Source: Benzoatithermus flavus
Lineage (GTDB): Bacteria > Pseudomonadota > Alphaproteobacteria > Geminicoccales > Geminicoccaceae
Direction: 5' to 3'
Assembly (NCBI RefSeq): GCF_037908215.1
Contig: NZ_JBBLZC010000012.1
Span: 62,001 to 126,000 of the forward strand
DNA: 64,000 bases
Under the pieces are notes generated by a model. It was not told the DNA's origin. It ran no database searches and was given only the letters and a program-made list of their open reading frames with translations. The position numbers and the translations under genes are program-made. Numbering within the stretch: position 1 is the stretch's first letter; each line of letters begins with the position of its first letter. Shown piece after piece: positions 33,833 to 41,937 of the stretch.

Positions 33833-36258
33833 CCAGGACCGCACGCGTCGTCGTCATCGGCGGGGGAGCGGTGGGCACGAGCGCCCTCTGGCATCTCGCC
33901 ATGCGCGGCTGGACCGACTGCCTGCTCCTCGAGATGAACGAGCTCACCGCGGGCTCGACCTGGCACGCCGCCGGCAACTGTCCGACTTTCTCGGGCAGCT
34001 GGACGCTCATGCGGATGCAGGCCTACGGCGCCAAGCTCTATCGGCGCCTCTCGGCCGAGCTCGAGGGCGGCATCGGCTATCACGGCACGGGCTCCCTGCG
34101 CCTCGCCCATCACCGCGAGCGCATGGACGAGTTCCGCCACGTGCTCGCCATGGCGCACGCGCAAGGGTTGCCTTACGAGCTTCTGGGGCCTGCGGAGGCC
34201 AGGGCACGCTATCCCTTTCTCGAGCTGCACGACCTCGAGGGTGCGCTTTGGGATCCCTTGGACGGCGACGTCGACCCCTCGCAACTCACCCAGGCCTATG
34301 CTCGCATGGCGCGCGAGGCGGGTTGCCGGATCGAGCGCTTCACGCGCGTGGTGAGCCTGGAGCGCAGCAGTGGCGGCGAGTGGCTGGTCGGCACCGACAA
34401 GGGCGAGACCATCCGGGCCGAGATCGTGGTCAACGCCGCCGGCTACCGGGCAGGCGAGATCATGGCGCTCGTCGGGCGGCATCTGCCCATCGTCGCCATG
34501 CAGCACCAGTACCTCGTCACCGAGGACATCCTGGCTCTGGCCGAGCGGGGGGCGAGCAAGCTCCCGCTCCTGCGCGATCCCGACACGTCCTACTATCTCC
34601 GTCAGGAGCGCCACGGCTTCATCCTGGGGCCTTACGAGTGGGACTGCCGGGCCGAGTGGGTGAACGGGCTGCCGGAGGACTTCGCTTACCAGCTCTGGCC
34701 CGACGATCTGGGTCGGCTCGAGCGCTACATCGAGGACGCCTGCGGTCGCGTGCCGATTCTGGCCGAGGGTGGGGTGAAGCGGGTCGTGAACGGCCCGATC
34801 CCCTATGCGCCCGACGGCAATCCCTATATCGGCCCGGTCCACGGGCTCACCAACTTCTACCAGTGCTGCTGCTTCAGCTTCGGCATCGCGCAGTCGGGCG
34901 GGGCCGGGAAGTTCCTGTCGGAATGGGTGGTGGACGGCGAGCCCGAGTGGGACGGCTGGGTGTTCGACCCGCGCCGCTACACCGGCTATGCCACGACCTC
35001 CTACACGGTCGCGAAGGCAGTCGAACTCTATCAGAACGAGTACGCGATCGGCTTCCCGTTCGAGGAGCGCCCGGCCGGACGGCCGGCGCGCACGACCCCG
35101 CTCTATCCCGTGCTGAAGGCCAAGGGTGCCCGCTTCGGTGCCCGCAACGGCTGGGAGCGGGCGGTGTTCTTCGATCCCGAAGGCAGGATCGAGCAGCCCA
35201 GCCTCACCCTGCGCCGCGAGCGCAACTGGAACCCGCTCGTGGCGCAGGAGGTGCGGGCGGTCCGGGAGGCTGTCGGTGTCATCGACCTCGGCGGATTCTC
35301 CAAATTCCTGGTCGAGGGGGCGGGTGCCGAGGCGATGCTCGATCGTGTCCTGTGCTCGCGCCTGCCGAAGCCGGGCCGGATCGCGCTCTGCTACGCGCTC
35401 GACGAGCGCGGCGGGGTCGTGAGCGAGTTCACCGTGACTCGCCTCGCCCACGAGCGTTTCTACCTGGTCTCGGCCAGCACGGCCGAATGGCACGACGAGG
35501 ATCTTTTGCGCGCGGCCATGCCGGACGACGACTCGGTGCGGCTCGAGACGCTGCACGGTCGGCTCGGAACCCTCGTCGTGGCGGGGCCGAAGGCGCGGGA
35601 CGCATTGGCGAAAATTACGCCGGCCGATCTTTCCAACGCCGCCTTTCCCTGGCTCACGGGCCGTGAGATCGAGCTCGGCTCGGGCCGCGCCCTGGCGCTC
35701 AGGATCAACTATGTCGGCGAGCTCGGCTGGGAGCTGCATCTGCCGATGGAGGAGTTGCTTCCGGCCTACGAGCGGATCATGGCGGCAGGCACCGGGTACG
35801 GCATTCGCGACGTCGGCATCTACGCCGTCGAATCCATGCGCCTCGACAAATGCTACCGGAGCTGGAAGCAGGACCTCGAGATCGGCTTCACCGCTCTCGA
35901 AGCGGGCCTCGACCGCTTCGTCGACCTCGAAAAGCCCGACTTCATCGGCAAGGCGGCGCTCGTGGCACAGCGCGAGCGTGGCGTCGGCCAGCGCCTCGTC
36001 CCGCTGACGCTCGACGATGCGGGGGAATACGACGCCCCGTTCTGCGCGCCGGTGCACGAGAACGGCGAGCGGGTCGGGCTCGTGACCTCGGGCTTCTGGA
36101 GCTTCACGCTCGACCGGAGCATCGCCTTGGCCTATGTCCGCAGCGATCTCGCCCGACCCGGCCAAAAGGTGGCGGTCGAGATCTACGGGCGGATGACCCC
36201 GGCCACCGTGTGCGAGGAGCCGCTCTACGATCCGGGTAACGCACGGCTCAAGGCCTGA
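33829..36258 (+). CDS. DMGDH/SARDH-type FAD oxidoreductase with folate-binding domain
   Basis: This 809-residue protein has an N-terminal FAD-binding GGGAVGTSALWHL and the STWHAAGN motif, whose His46 is the position of covalent FAD attachment in dimethylglycine dehydrogenase. The DAO domain continues to about residue 370 (GPIPYAPDGNPYIGP), then an FAO_M linker and a C-terminal GcvT-like folate domain (about 430-809: INYVGELGWELHLP, GIRDVGIYAVESMRLDK). It would oxidatively demethylate an N-methylated amine and pass the C1 unit to tetrahydrofolate. It overlaps the MttB-family stop (ATGA), so the two probably act in sequence on the same amine. Dimethylglycine or sarcosine is likely, unproven. 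Confidence 0.88.
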   Translation: MTRTARVVVIGGGAVGTSALWHLAMRGWTDCLLLEMNELTAGSTWHAAGNCPTFSGSWTLMRMQAYGAKLYRRLSAELEGGIGYHGTGSLRLAHHRERMDEFRHVLAMAHAQGLPYELLGPAEARARYPFLELHDLEGALWDPLDGDVDPSQLTQAYARMAREAGCRIERFTRVVSLERSSGGEWLVGTDKGETIRAEIVVNAAGYRAGEIMALVGRHLPIVAMQHQYLVTEDILALAERGASKLPLLRDPDTSYYLRQERHGFILGPYEWDCRAEWVNGLPEDFAYQLWPDDLGRLERYIEDACGRVPILAEGGVKRVVNGPIPYAPDGNPYIGPVHGLTNFYQCCCFSFGIAQSGGAGKFLSEWVVDGEPEWDGWVFDPRRYTGYATTSYTVAKAVELYQNEYAIGFPFEERPAGRPARTTPLYPVLKAKGARFGARNGWERAVFFDPEGRIEQPSLTLRRERNWNPLVAQEVRAVREAVGVIDLGGFSKFLVEGAGAEAMLDRVLCSRLPKPGRIALCYALDERGGVVSEFTVTRLAHERFYLVSASTAEWHDEDLLRAAMPDDDSVRLETLHGRLGTLVVAGPKARDALAKITPADLSNAAFPWLTGREIELGSGRALALRINYVGELGWELHLPMEELLPAYERIMAAGTGYGIRDVGIYAVESMRLDKCYRSWKQDLEIGFTALEAGLDRFVDLEKPDFIGKAALVAQRERGVGQRLVPLTLDDAGEYDAPFCAPVHENGERVGLVTSGFWSFTLDRSIALAYVRSDLARPGQKVAVEIYGRMTPATVCEEPLYDPGNARLKA

Positions 36259-36269
36259 AGCTCGCCGAC

Positions 36270-37193
36270 ATGAACAGAACCGAATCTGCCGCCTCGACGC
36301 CGCCCGCGTGCATCGACCTCACCTACCTGCGCAGCGCCATCCTGGTCGTCCTCGCCGGCACGTTCTGGAGCACCGGCGGCGTGCTCGTGAAGCTGGCCGA
36401 GGCAGCCGACGCGCGGCAGATCGTGCTCTGGCGCTCCCTGTTCGTGTTTCTGTTCCTGGTCGTGGTTCTGGGCATCCGCCAGCGCGGCGCTCTGTTGCGG
36501 ACCTTTCGCACCGCCGGCTGGAACGGCGTCCTTGGCGGCTGGTGCCTCGTCGGCGCCTTCCTGGGTTCGATCGAGGCGTTCACCCGCACCACGGTCGCCA
36601 ACGTCATGTTCATCCTGGCGGCACAGCCGTTCCTCGCCGCTCTGTTCGCCCGCCTGCTGCTCGGCGAGCGGGTCGGCCGCCAGACCTGGCTCGCCATGGC
36701 GGCCGCGATCGTGGGTGTGACTATCATGGTGGCGCCGGGGCTGGCGCTGGGCGGCGCCTCCGGCAGCCTACTGGCGCTGGCCTCCGCGGTCAGCTTTGCG
36801 CTCTTCAGCGTCACGCTGCGCCGCGGCCGCTACGGCGACGGCTCTCCCTCGATCGTCTGGGGAGCCCTGTTCTCGGCCCTGGTGGCGTTCCTGCTGGTAG
36901 TCGCCGGCAAGGGAGCCGACGCCGTTCTCGTCGGCCGGCACGACCTTCTGATCTGCGCCGCCATGGGGATCGGGCAGATCGGCTGCGGCATGCTCGCCTT
37001 CGCTGCCGGTTCGCGCCACCTGCCGGCGGCCGACCTCACGCTGCTGGCGCTCACCGAGGTGATCCTGGGGCCGGTCTGGGCCTGGCTCGTGGTCGGCGAG
37101 GTGCCGCCGACGGCGACGCTTGCGGGCGGCGCGCTCGTGCTCGGCGCCACGGCACTCCAGGCATTGAGCGGAGCCAGACGGCTTGGCGCCTAG
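36270..37193 (+). CDS. EamA/DMT-family transporter
   Basis: This 307-residue inner-membrane protein has about ten hydrophobic helices in two EamA repeats (from SAILVVLAGTFWSTGGVLVK and from ALASAVSFALFSVTL). The second repeat ends with LTEVILGPVWAWLVVGEVP, a typical EamA signature. DMT proteins export or import small metabolites. It lies 11 bases after the DMGDH-type gene and so is probably in the same operon as the methyltransferase, moving a substrate or product of that pathway; direction and substrate are unknown. Confidence 0.9.
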   Translation: MNRTESAASTPPACIDLTYLRSAILVVLAGTFWSTGGVLVKLAEAADARQIVLWRSLFVFLFLVVVLGIRQRGALLRTFRTAGWNGVLGGWCLVGAFLGSIEAFTRTTVANVMFILAAQPFLAALFARLLLGERVGRQTWLAMAAAIVGVTIMVAPGLALGGASGSLLALASAVSFALFSVTLRRGRYGDGSPSIVWGALFSALVAFLLVVAGKGADAVLVGRHDLLICAAMGIGQIGCGMLAFAAGSRHLPAADLTLLALTEVILGPVWAWLVVGEVPPTATLAGGALVLGATALQALSGARRLGA

Positions 37194-37209
37194 CTCTCGA
37201 AGGGCGCTC

Positions 37210-37464
37210 TCAGTCCTCCACGACGGCATCGTGCTCCTGCAGCCGGTCCGCGAGCACCGCCTGCTCGGCGACGTGCCGGTTCAGGGCCTCGAGATCCTCC
37301 CTGACCTCGCCGGCGAGATCGTCGGCCAGTGCTGCCGCGAGCGCGCGCTCGGCGATCTGCGAGGTATCGAGCCCCGCCTTGCGCGCCTTGGCGTAGAGAT
37401 CGGCGTTGAGCGTCAGGCTCACCGTCATCTTGGCGGCGCCGGCATTGTAGAGCGCGGTTCGCAC
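37210..37464 (-). CDS. CcdA-type antitoxin, without an adjacent toxin
   Basis: This 84-residue protein has a ribbon-helix-helix start (MTVSLTLNADLYAKARKAGLD, where MTVS is residue 12 or so) and a C-terminal helix LEALNRHVAEQA resembling the toxin-binding tail of CcdA. ATG 37464 is the long start; 37428 is possible. A CcdB toxin gene would be expected just downstream on this strand, but that space is occupied by the end of the DMT gene. It is an orphan antitoxin, or a regulator that no longer has a partner. Confidence 0.7.
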   Translation of the reverse strand: MRTALYNAGAAKMTVSLTLNADLYAKARKAGLDTSQIAERALAAALADDLAGEVREDLEALNRHVAEQAVLADRLQEHDAVVED

Positions 37465-37541
37465 GATCGTTTCCTCCTCGCTTCGTGCATGGGCAGGTCG
37501 ATCCTGCCTGAAATCACCATCCGCTTGGGGATGCTGTGGCC

Positions 37542-39992
37542 ATGACCGTCTCGTTACCTTCCCGTGTCGACGTGCTGATCATCGGCGGCGGCATCGTCGG
37601 CTGCTCGATCGCCTATCACCTCACCAAGCTCGGCATCACCGACGTCCTCCTGCTCGAGCGCAAGCAGCTCACCTGCGGCACGACCTGGCACGCTGCCGGC
37701 CTGATCGGCCAGCTTCGTGCCACCCGCCGCATGACCGAGCTCGCGAAGTACACCTCTGAGCTCCTCCACAAGCTCGAGGCCGAGACCGGGCAGGCCACCG
37801 GCTTCAAGCAGAACGGCTCGATCTCGCTGGCGCTGAACGCCGAGCGGTTCGAGGAGCTGAAGCGGGGCGCCTCCATGGCCAAGAACTTCGGCCTCGAGGT
37901 CGAGGTAATCGGCCCCGCCGAGATCAAGGCGAAGTACCCGCTGCTCGATCTCACGGACGTGATCGGGGGCGTGTTTCTTCCCAAGGACGGACAGGCGAAC
38001 CCGATCGACACCACGCAGGCCTTCGCGAAAGGCGCCAAGAATCGTGGCGCGCGCATACTGGAAGGCATCAAGGTCGAGCGCATCCTGGTCGAGCAGGGCC
38101 GGGCGGTGGGCGTGATGACGGCAGAGGGGCCGGTCAGAGCCGGGACGGTGGTGCTCGCCGCCGGCATGTGGTCGCGCGCGCTCGCGGCCACGATCGGTGT
38201 CTCGGTGCCGCTGCACGCGGCCGAGCACTTCTACATCGTGACCGAGCCTTTGGCCGACGTGCCGCGCGATCTGCCGGTCCTACGGGTCACGGACGAGTGC
38301 ACCTACTACAAGGAGGATGCCGGGAAGCTGCTCGTCGGCGCCTTCGAGCCCGTCGCCAAGCCCTGGGGGATGGACGGCATTCCGGAGGATTTTTGCTTCG
38401 ACAGCCTGCCCGAGGACGTGGATCATTTCGAGCCGATCCTCGAGAAGGCCACGGCGCGCCTGCCGATCCTGGCGACGGCCGGCATCCAGACCTTCTTCAA
38501 CGGCCCCGAAAGCTTCACCCCCGACGACCGCTACCTTTTGGGTGAGACCGCGGAGGTGCGGGATCTCTTCGTCGCCTGCGGCTTCAACTCGATCGGCATC
38601 CAGAGCTCGGGCGGTGCGGGGAAGGTGCTGGCCGAGTGGATCAGGGACCGCCGGATGCCGGTCGATCTCACCGACGTCGACGTCCGCCGGCTGCACCCGT
38701 TCCAGAGCACGAAGGCCTATCTGCGCGACCGCACCACGGAGAGCCTGGGCCTGCTCTACGCCATGCACTGGCCCTACCGGCAGTACGACACGGCCCGTGG
38801 CGCCCGTCGCTCGCCGTTCCACGACCGGCTCGTGGCGCACGGCGCCGTCATGGGCGAGACCGCGGGCTGGGAGCGGCCGAACTGGTATGCGCCCGAAGAC
38901 GTGCCGCGCGAGTACCGCTACTCCTATGGCCGTCAGAACTGGTTCGAACACGCCGCGGCCGAATGCCGGGCGGTGCGCGATGCGGTCGGCCTGTTCGACC
39001 AGTCGAGCTTCGCGAAGTTCCTGGTCGAGGGGCCGGACGCCTGCGCCGTTCTCAACCGCGTCGCCGTGAGCGACGTCGACGTGCCGGAAGGCCGGATCGT
39101 CTACACGCAATGGTGCAACGAGCAGGGCGGCATCGAGGCCGACCTCACGATCACCCGCCTTGCCGAGACGCGCTTTCTCGTCGTCACGGGTGCCGCCGTC
39201 CAGACCCGTGATCTCGCCTGGCTGCGCCGGCACGTGCCGGAAGAGGCGCGCTGCACGGTCGTCGACATCACCTCGGGCCTGCCGATGCTGGGCCTGATGG
39301 GCCCGAACAGCCGCCCGCTGCTCACGAAGCTCACGGGTGAGGATCTCGGCAACGCCGCCTTCCCCTTCGGCGCCTCGCGCGAGCTCGAGATCGGCTATGC
39401 CAGGGTGCGGGCGAGCCGCATCACCTATGTCGGCGAGCTCGGCTGGGAGCTCTACGTCCCGGCCGAGATGGCACTCCACGTCTTCGAGCGCATCGAGGAG
39501 GCGGGCCGGGAGTTCGGCCTCGTCCATGCCGGCTATCACGCCATGAACAGCTTGCGCATGGAGAAGGGCTACCGCCACTGGGGCCACGACATCGGCCCCG
39601 AGGACGATCCGATCGAGGCGGGCCTCGCCTTTACGGTCGCCTGGGCCAAGAAAGGCGGCTTCATAGGCCGGGACGCGCTGCTGCGGAAGAAAGAGGCTGG
39701 CACGCCCACCCGCCGCCTCGTCCAGATCCGGCTGCTCGATGACGCGAAGCTCCTCTACCATGAAGAGCCGGTCTGGATCGGGGATCGCATCGTCGGCTCG
39801 ATCACCTCCGGCATGTACGGCCACCGCATCGGCGCTTCCCTCGGCATGGGCTACTTGCAGCACGAGGGGGGTGTGACCGCCGACTGGCTCGCCGGCCAGA
39901 CGCTCGAGGTCGAGGTCGCCTGGGAGCGCGTGCCGGCAAGGGCGCAGCTCCAGGCCTGGTACGACCCGAGGAACGAGCGAATCCGCGCCTAA
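37542..39992 (+). CDS. Dimethylglycine dehydrogenase-type FAD/folate enzyme
   Basis: This 816-residue protein has GGGIVGCSIAYHL, then GTTWHAAGLIGQLR, with His50 at the covalent-FAD position. The DAO domain has FNGPESFTPDDRYLLG, an FAO_M linker, and a C-terminal GcvT-like folate domain (ITYVGELGWELYVP, YHAMNSLRMEKGYRHWG). The motif set is closer to classical dimethylglycine dehydrogenase than the 33829 paralogue (HAAGLIG rather than HAAGNCP). The ATG at 37542 is chosen; a GTG two codons earlier is possible. Its 3' end meets the GlxA/CdhR-like regulator gene, and carnitine/betaine genes lie just beyond, so it most likely handles dimethylglycine from betaine demethylation. Confidence 0.9.
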   Translation: MTVSLPSRVDVLIIGGGIVGCSIAYHLTKLGITDVLLLERKQLTCGTTWHAAGLIGQLRATRRMTELAKYTSELLHKLEAETGQATGFKQNGSISLALNAERFEELKRGASMAKNFGLEVEVIGPAEIKAKYPLLDLTDVIGGVFLPKDGQANPIDTTQAFAKGAKNRGARILEGIKVERILVEQGRAVGVMTAEGPVRAGTVVLAAGMWSRALAATIGVSVPLHAAEHFYIVTEPLADVPRDLPVLRVTDECTYYKEDAGKLLVGAFEPVAKPWGMDGIPEDFCFDSLPEDVDHFEPILEKATARLPILATAGIQTFFNGPESFTPDDRYLLGETAEVRDLFVACGFNSIGIQSSGGAGKVLAEWIRDRRMPVDLTDVDVRRLHPFQSTKAYLRDRTTESLGLLYAMHWPYRQYDTARGARRSPFHDRLVAHGAVMGETAGWERPNWYAPEDVPREYRYSYGRQNWFEHAAAECRAVRDAVGLFDQSSFAKFLVEGPDACAVLNRVAVSDVDVPEGRIVYTQWCNEQGGIEADLTITRLAETRFLVVTGAAVQTRDLAWLRRHVPEEARCTVVDITSGLPMLGLMGPNSRPLLTKLTGEDLGNAAFPFGASRELEIGYARVRASRITYVGELGWELYVPAEMALHVFERIEEAGREFGLVHAGYHAMNSLRMEKGYRHWGHDIGPEDDPIEAGLAFTVAWAKKGGFIGRDALLRKKEAGTPTRRLVQIRLLDDAKLLYHEEPVWIGDRIVGSITSGMYGHRIGASLGMGYLQHEGGVTADWLAGQTLEVEVAWERVPARAQLQAWYDPRNERIRA

Positions 39993-40945
39993 CCCGGCAC
40001 CAGCCGCGCCCGGCCGGGGCTCGTTCCGAACAGGGCCTTGTAGCTTCGGCTGAAATGTTCGACCGAGCCGAAGCCGGTCGCCATCGCGATCTCGAGCACC
40101 GAGAGGCTCGTCTGTTCGAGGAGCTCGCGTGCGCGCTCGAGGCGCAGCTCGCGGTCGAAGCGCTTGAACGAGCGGCCGAGATGGGTCGTGAACAGCCGCT
40201 GGAGCTGGCGCGGCGAGACGCCGAGTGCCGCCGCCGCCGCGGTCAGGCTCGGCGGCTGCTCGATCGAGCCGTGCAGAAGCTCGATCGCGCGGAGCACCGT
40301 GGGGTTGCGCGTGCCGTAGCGGCGCATGGGGGCGATCTGCTGCGGGGCTGCGGGGTCGCGAATCTGCTGATGGATGAGCTGGTCGGCCACGTCGAAGGCG
40401 AGCGTGGTCCCGTGCTCGCGGGCGATGGCCGAGAGGGAAAGATCGATCCCCGCCGTGCCGCCGGCGCAGGTCGCGACCCGACCCGAGCGTTCGAACAGGG
40501 AGCGCCGCGTCTCGACCTTGGGGTAGAGCTCGGCGAAGGCCGCGATCGATTCCCAGTGCAGCGTCACGCGCTGGCCGTGCAGGAGGCCCGCTTCCGCAAG
40601 GAGGAAGGCGCCGGTATCGACCGCCCACAGCTCGGCGCCGCTGCGATCCAGCGCGCGTAGCCAGGCCAGCACCTCGCGGTTCGCGGCGGCCAAGGGCTCG
40701 AAGCTCGTGCAGACGATGACGCGCCCCGCCCGCACGGGGGCACGCACCGTGCGCTCGGCCGTGATCGGCAGGCCGCTGCTGGCTTCGATGGCGCCTCCCA
40801 TGGGGCTCACGAAGCGCCAGCGGTAAAGCGGTCGTTCGGCCAGCCGGTTTGCGATCCGAAACGGCTCCAGCACGGCCGAGAGCGCCATCAGCGAGAAACG
40901 GGGCATCAGGAGAACGGCGATCTCGAGCGGGGCGGAGCTGGGCAT
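39989..40945 (-). CDS. GlxA/CdhR-like AraC regulator with DJ-1/PfpI domain
   Basis: This 318-residue regulator has an N-terminal DJ-1/PfpI-like domain (about residues 6-180: LMPRFSLMALSAVLEPFRIAN, VDTGAFLLAEAGLLHGQRVTLHW, CAGGTAGIDL). A C-terminal AraC domain follows (about 215-315: LTAAAAALGVSPRQLQRLFTTHLG, MATGFGSVEHFSRSYKALFGTSP). This architecture is that of GbdR and CdhR, the glycine betaine and carnitine regulators of Pseudomonas. In P. aeruginosa cdhR adjoins the cdhCAB carnitine genes, and here the gene is divergent from the BKACE/carnitine operon. It is the best candidate activator of that operon. The stop overlaps the DMGDH stop by four bases. Confidence 0.88.
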   Translation of the reverse strand: MPSSAPLEIAVLLMPRFSLMALSAVLEPFRIANRLAERPLYRWRFVSPMGGAIEASSGLPITAERTVRAPVRAGRVIVCTSFEPLAAANREVLAWLRALDRSGAELWAVDTGAFLLAEAGLLHGQRVTLHWESIAAFAELYPKVETRRSLFERSGRVATCAGGTAGIDLSLSAIAREHGTTLAFDVADQLIHQQIRDPAAPQQIAPMRRYGTRNPTVLRAIELLHGSIEQPPSLTAAAAALGVSPRQLQRLFTTHLGRSFKRFDRELRLERARELLEQTSLSVLEIAMATGFGSVEHFSRSYKALFGTSPGRARLVPG

Positions 40946-40948
40946 GGG

Positions 40949-41001
40949 CGATGGCGCAATTCGTCAAGGAAGCGGCTCGAACGATCAATAGCGCGCCATC
41001 G
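40949..41001. promoter_or_regulatory. Spaced 9-bp inverted repeat in the regulator/carnitine-operon gap
   Basis: CGATGGCGC (40949-40957) and its exact reverse complement GCGCCATCG (40993-41001) are separated by 35 bases, so the arms are about 44 bases centre to centre (four helical turns). The element starts four bases from the regulator's ATG and ends 54 bases before the BKACE ATG. It could be the regulator's paired site; binding is inferred. Confidence 0.45.
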
Positions 41002-41055
41002 TGGCTGCTACCATCCGGACCAGCGCATTCAGGGCAGGGAGGCCGAAGGGCGGCC

Positions 41056-41937
41056 ATGAACACCGAGGTGATCGTCACCTGTGCGGTGACGGGAGCGGGC
41101 GATACCGTCGGCAAGCATCCGGCGATTCCGGTGACACCGGAGCAGATCGCGAACGCGGCGATCGAGGCCGCCCGCGCTGGTGCCGCCATTGCCCATATCC
41201 ACGTCCGCGATCCCGAGACCGGCAAGGCCGCGCGCCATCCCGACCTCTATCGCGAGGTGGTGGAGCGCATCCGTGCCTCCGGGGTCGACGTCGTCATCAA
41301 TCTCACGGCCGGCATGGGCGGCGACTTCGTGCCCGATCCGCAGGAACCCTGGCGCGGCGGCCCCGGCACCGACATGGCGACGGTCGAGGACCGGCTCGTC
41401 CATGTCGAGGAGCTCAGGCCCGAGATCTGCACGCTCGACTGCGGCAGCATGAACTACGCGGCCTCGGCCTATGTCAGCACGCCCGACATGCTGCGGGCGA
41501 TGGCGCGGCGGATCAAGGCTGTGGGCGTCAAGCCCGAGATCGAGGTGTTCGAGCTCGGCCATGTCTGGCAGGCGAAAATGCTGGTACAGGAGGGGCTGAT
41601 CGAGGCCCCGCCCTTGTTCCAGCTCTGCATGGGCATTCCTTACGGGGCCGAGGCCGACCCGCGCGCGGTGCTTGCCATGCGCGACCTGCTGCCGCCGGGG
41701 GCGATCTTCGCTGCCTTCGGCATCGGCCGGATGCAGATGCCGATGGTGGCGCAGGCCGTGCTCATGGGCGGCCACGTCCGGGTCGGGCTCGAGGACAATC
41801 TCTGGCTCGACAAAGGTGTCTACGCCTCCAACGGCGATCTCGTGGCGCGTGCCTGCGAGATCGTCCGGCTGATGGGGGCCCGCGTCGTCGGTCCCGAAGA
41901 AGCGCGCAAGAAGCTCGGCCTGAGGAAGCAGCGATGA
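41056..41937 (+). CDS. cdhC: BKACE-family 3-dehydrocarnitine cleavage enzyme
   Basis: This 293-residue TIM-barrel protein belongs to the DUF849/beta-keto acid cleavage family. The zinc site is AHIHVRDPETGK (HxH), with NLTAGMGG, SMNYA and FELGHVWQA nearby and GVGLEDN-like RVGLEDNLWLDKG at the end. CdhC transfers the acyl part of 3-dehydrocarnitine to acetyl-CoA, giving betainyl-CoA and acetoacetate. The neighbours support that call: the fused carnitine dehydrogenase/thioesterase follows with an ATGA overlap, and the divergent regulator is CdhR-like. It heads a transcription unit that appears to run to 53705. Confidence 0.85.
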   Translation: MNTEVIVTCAVTGAGDTVGKHPAIPVTPEQIANAAIEAARAGAAIAHIHVRDPETGKAARHPDLYREVVERIRASGVDVVINLTAGMGGDFVPDPQEPWRGGPGTDMATVEDRLVHVEELRPEICTLDCGSMNYAASAYVSTPDMLRAMARRIKAVGVKPEIEVFELGHVWQAKMLVQEGLIEAPPLFQLCMGIPYGAEADPRAVLAMRDLLPPGAIFAAFGIGRMQMPMVAQAVLMGGHVRVGLEDNLWLDKGVYASNGDLVARACEIVRLMGARVVGPEEARKKLGLRKQR

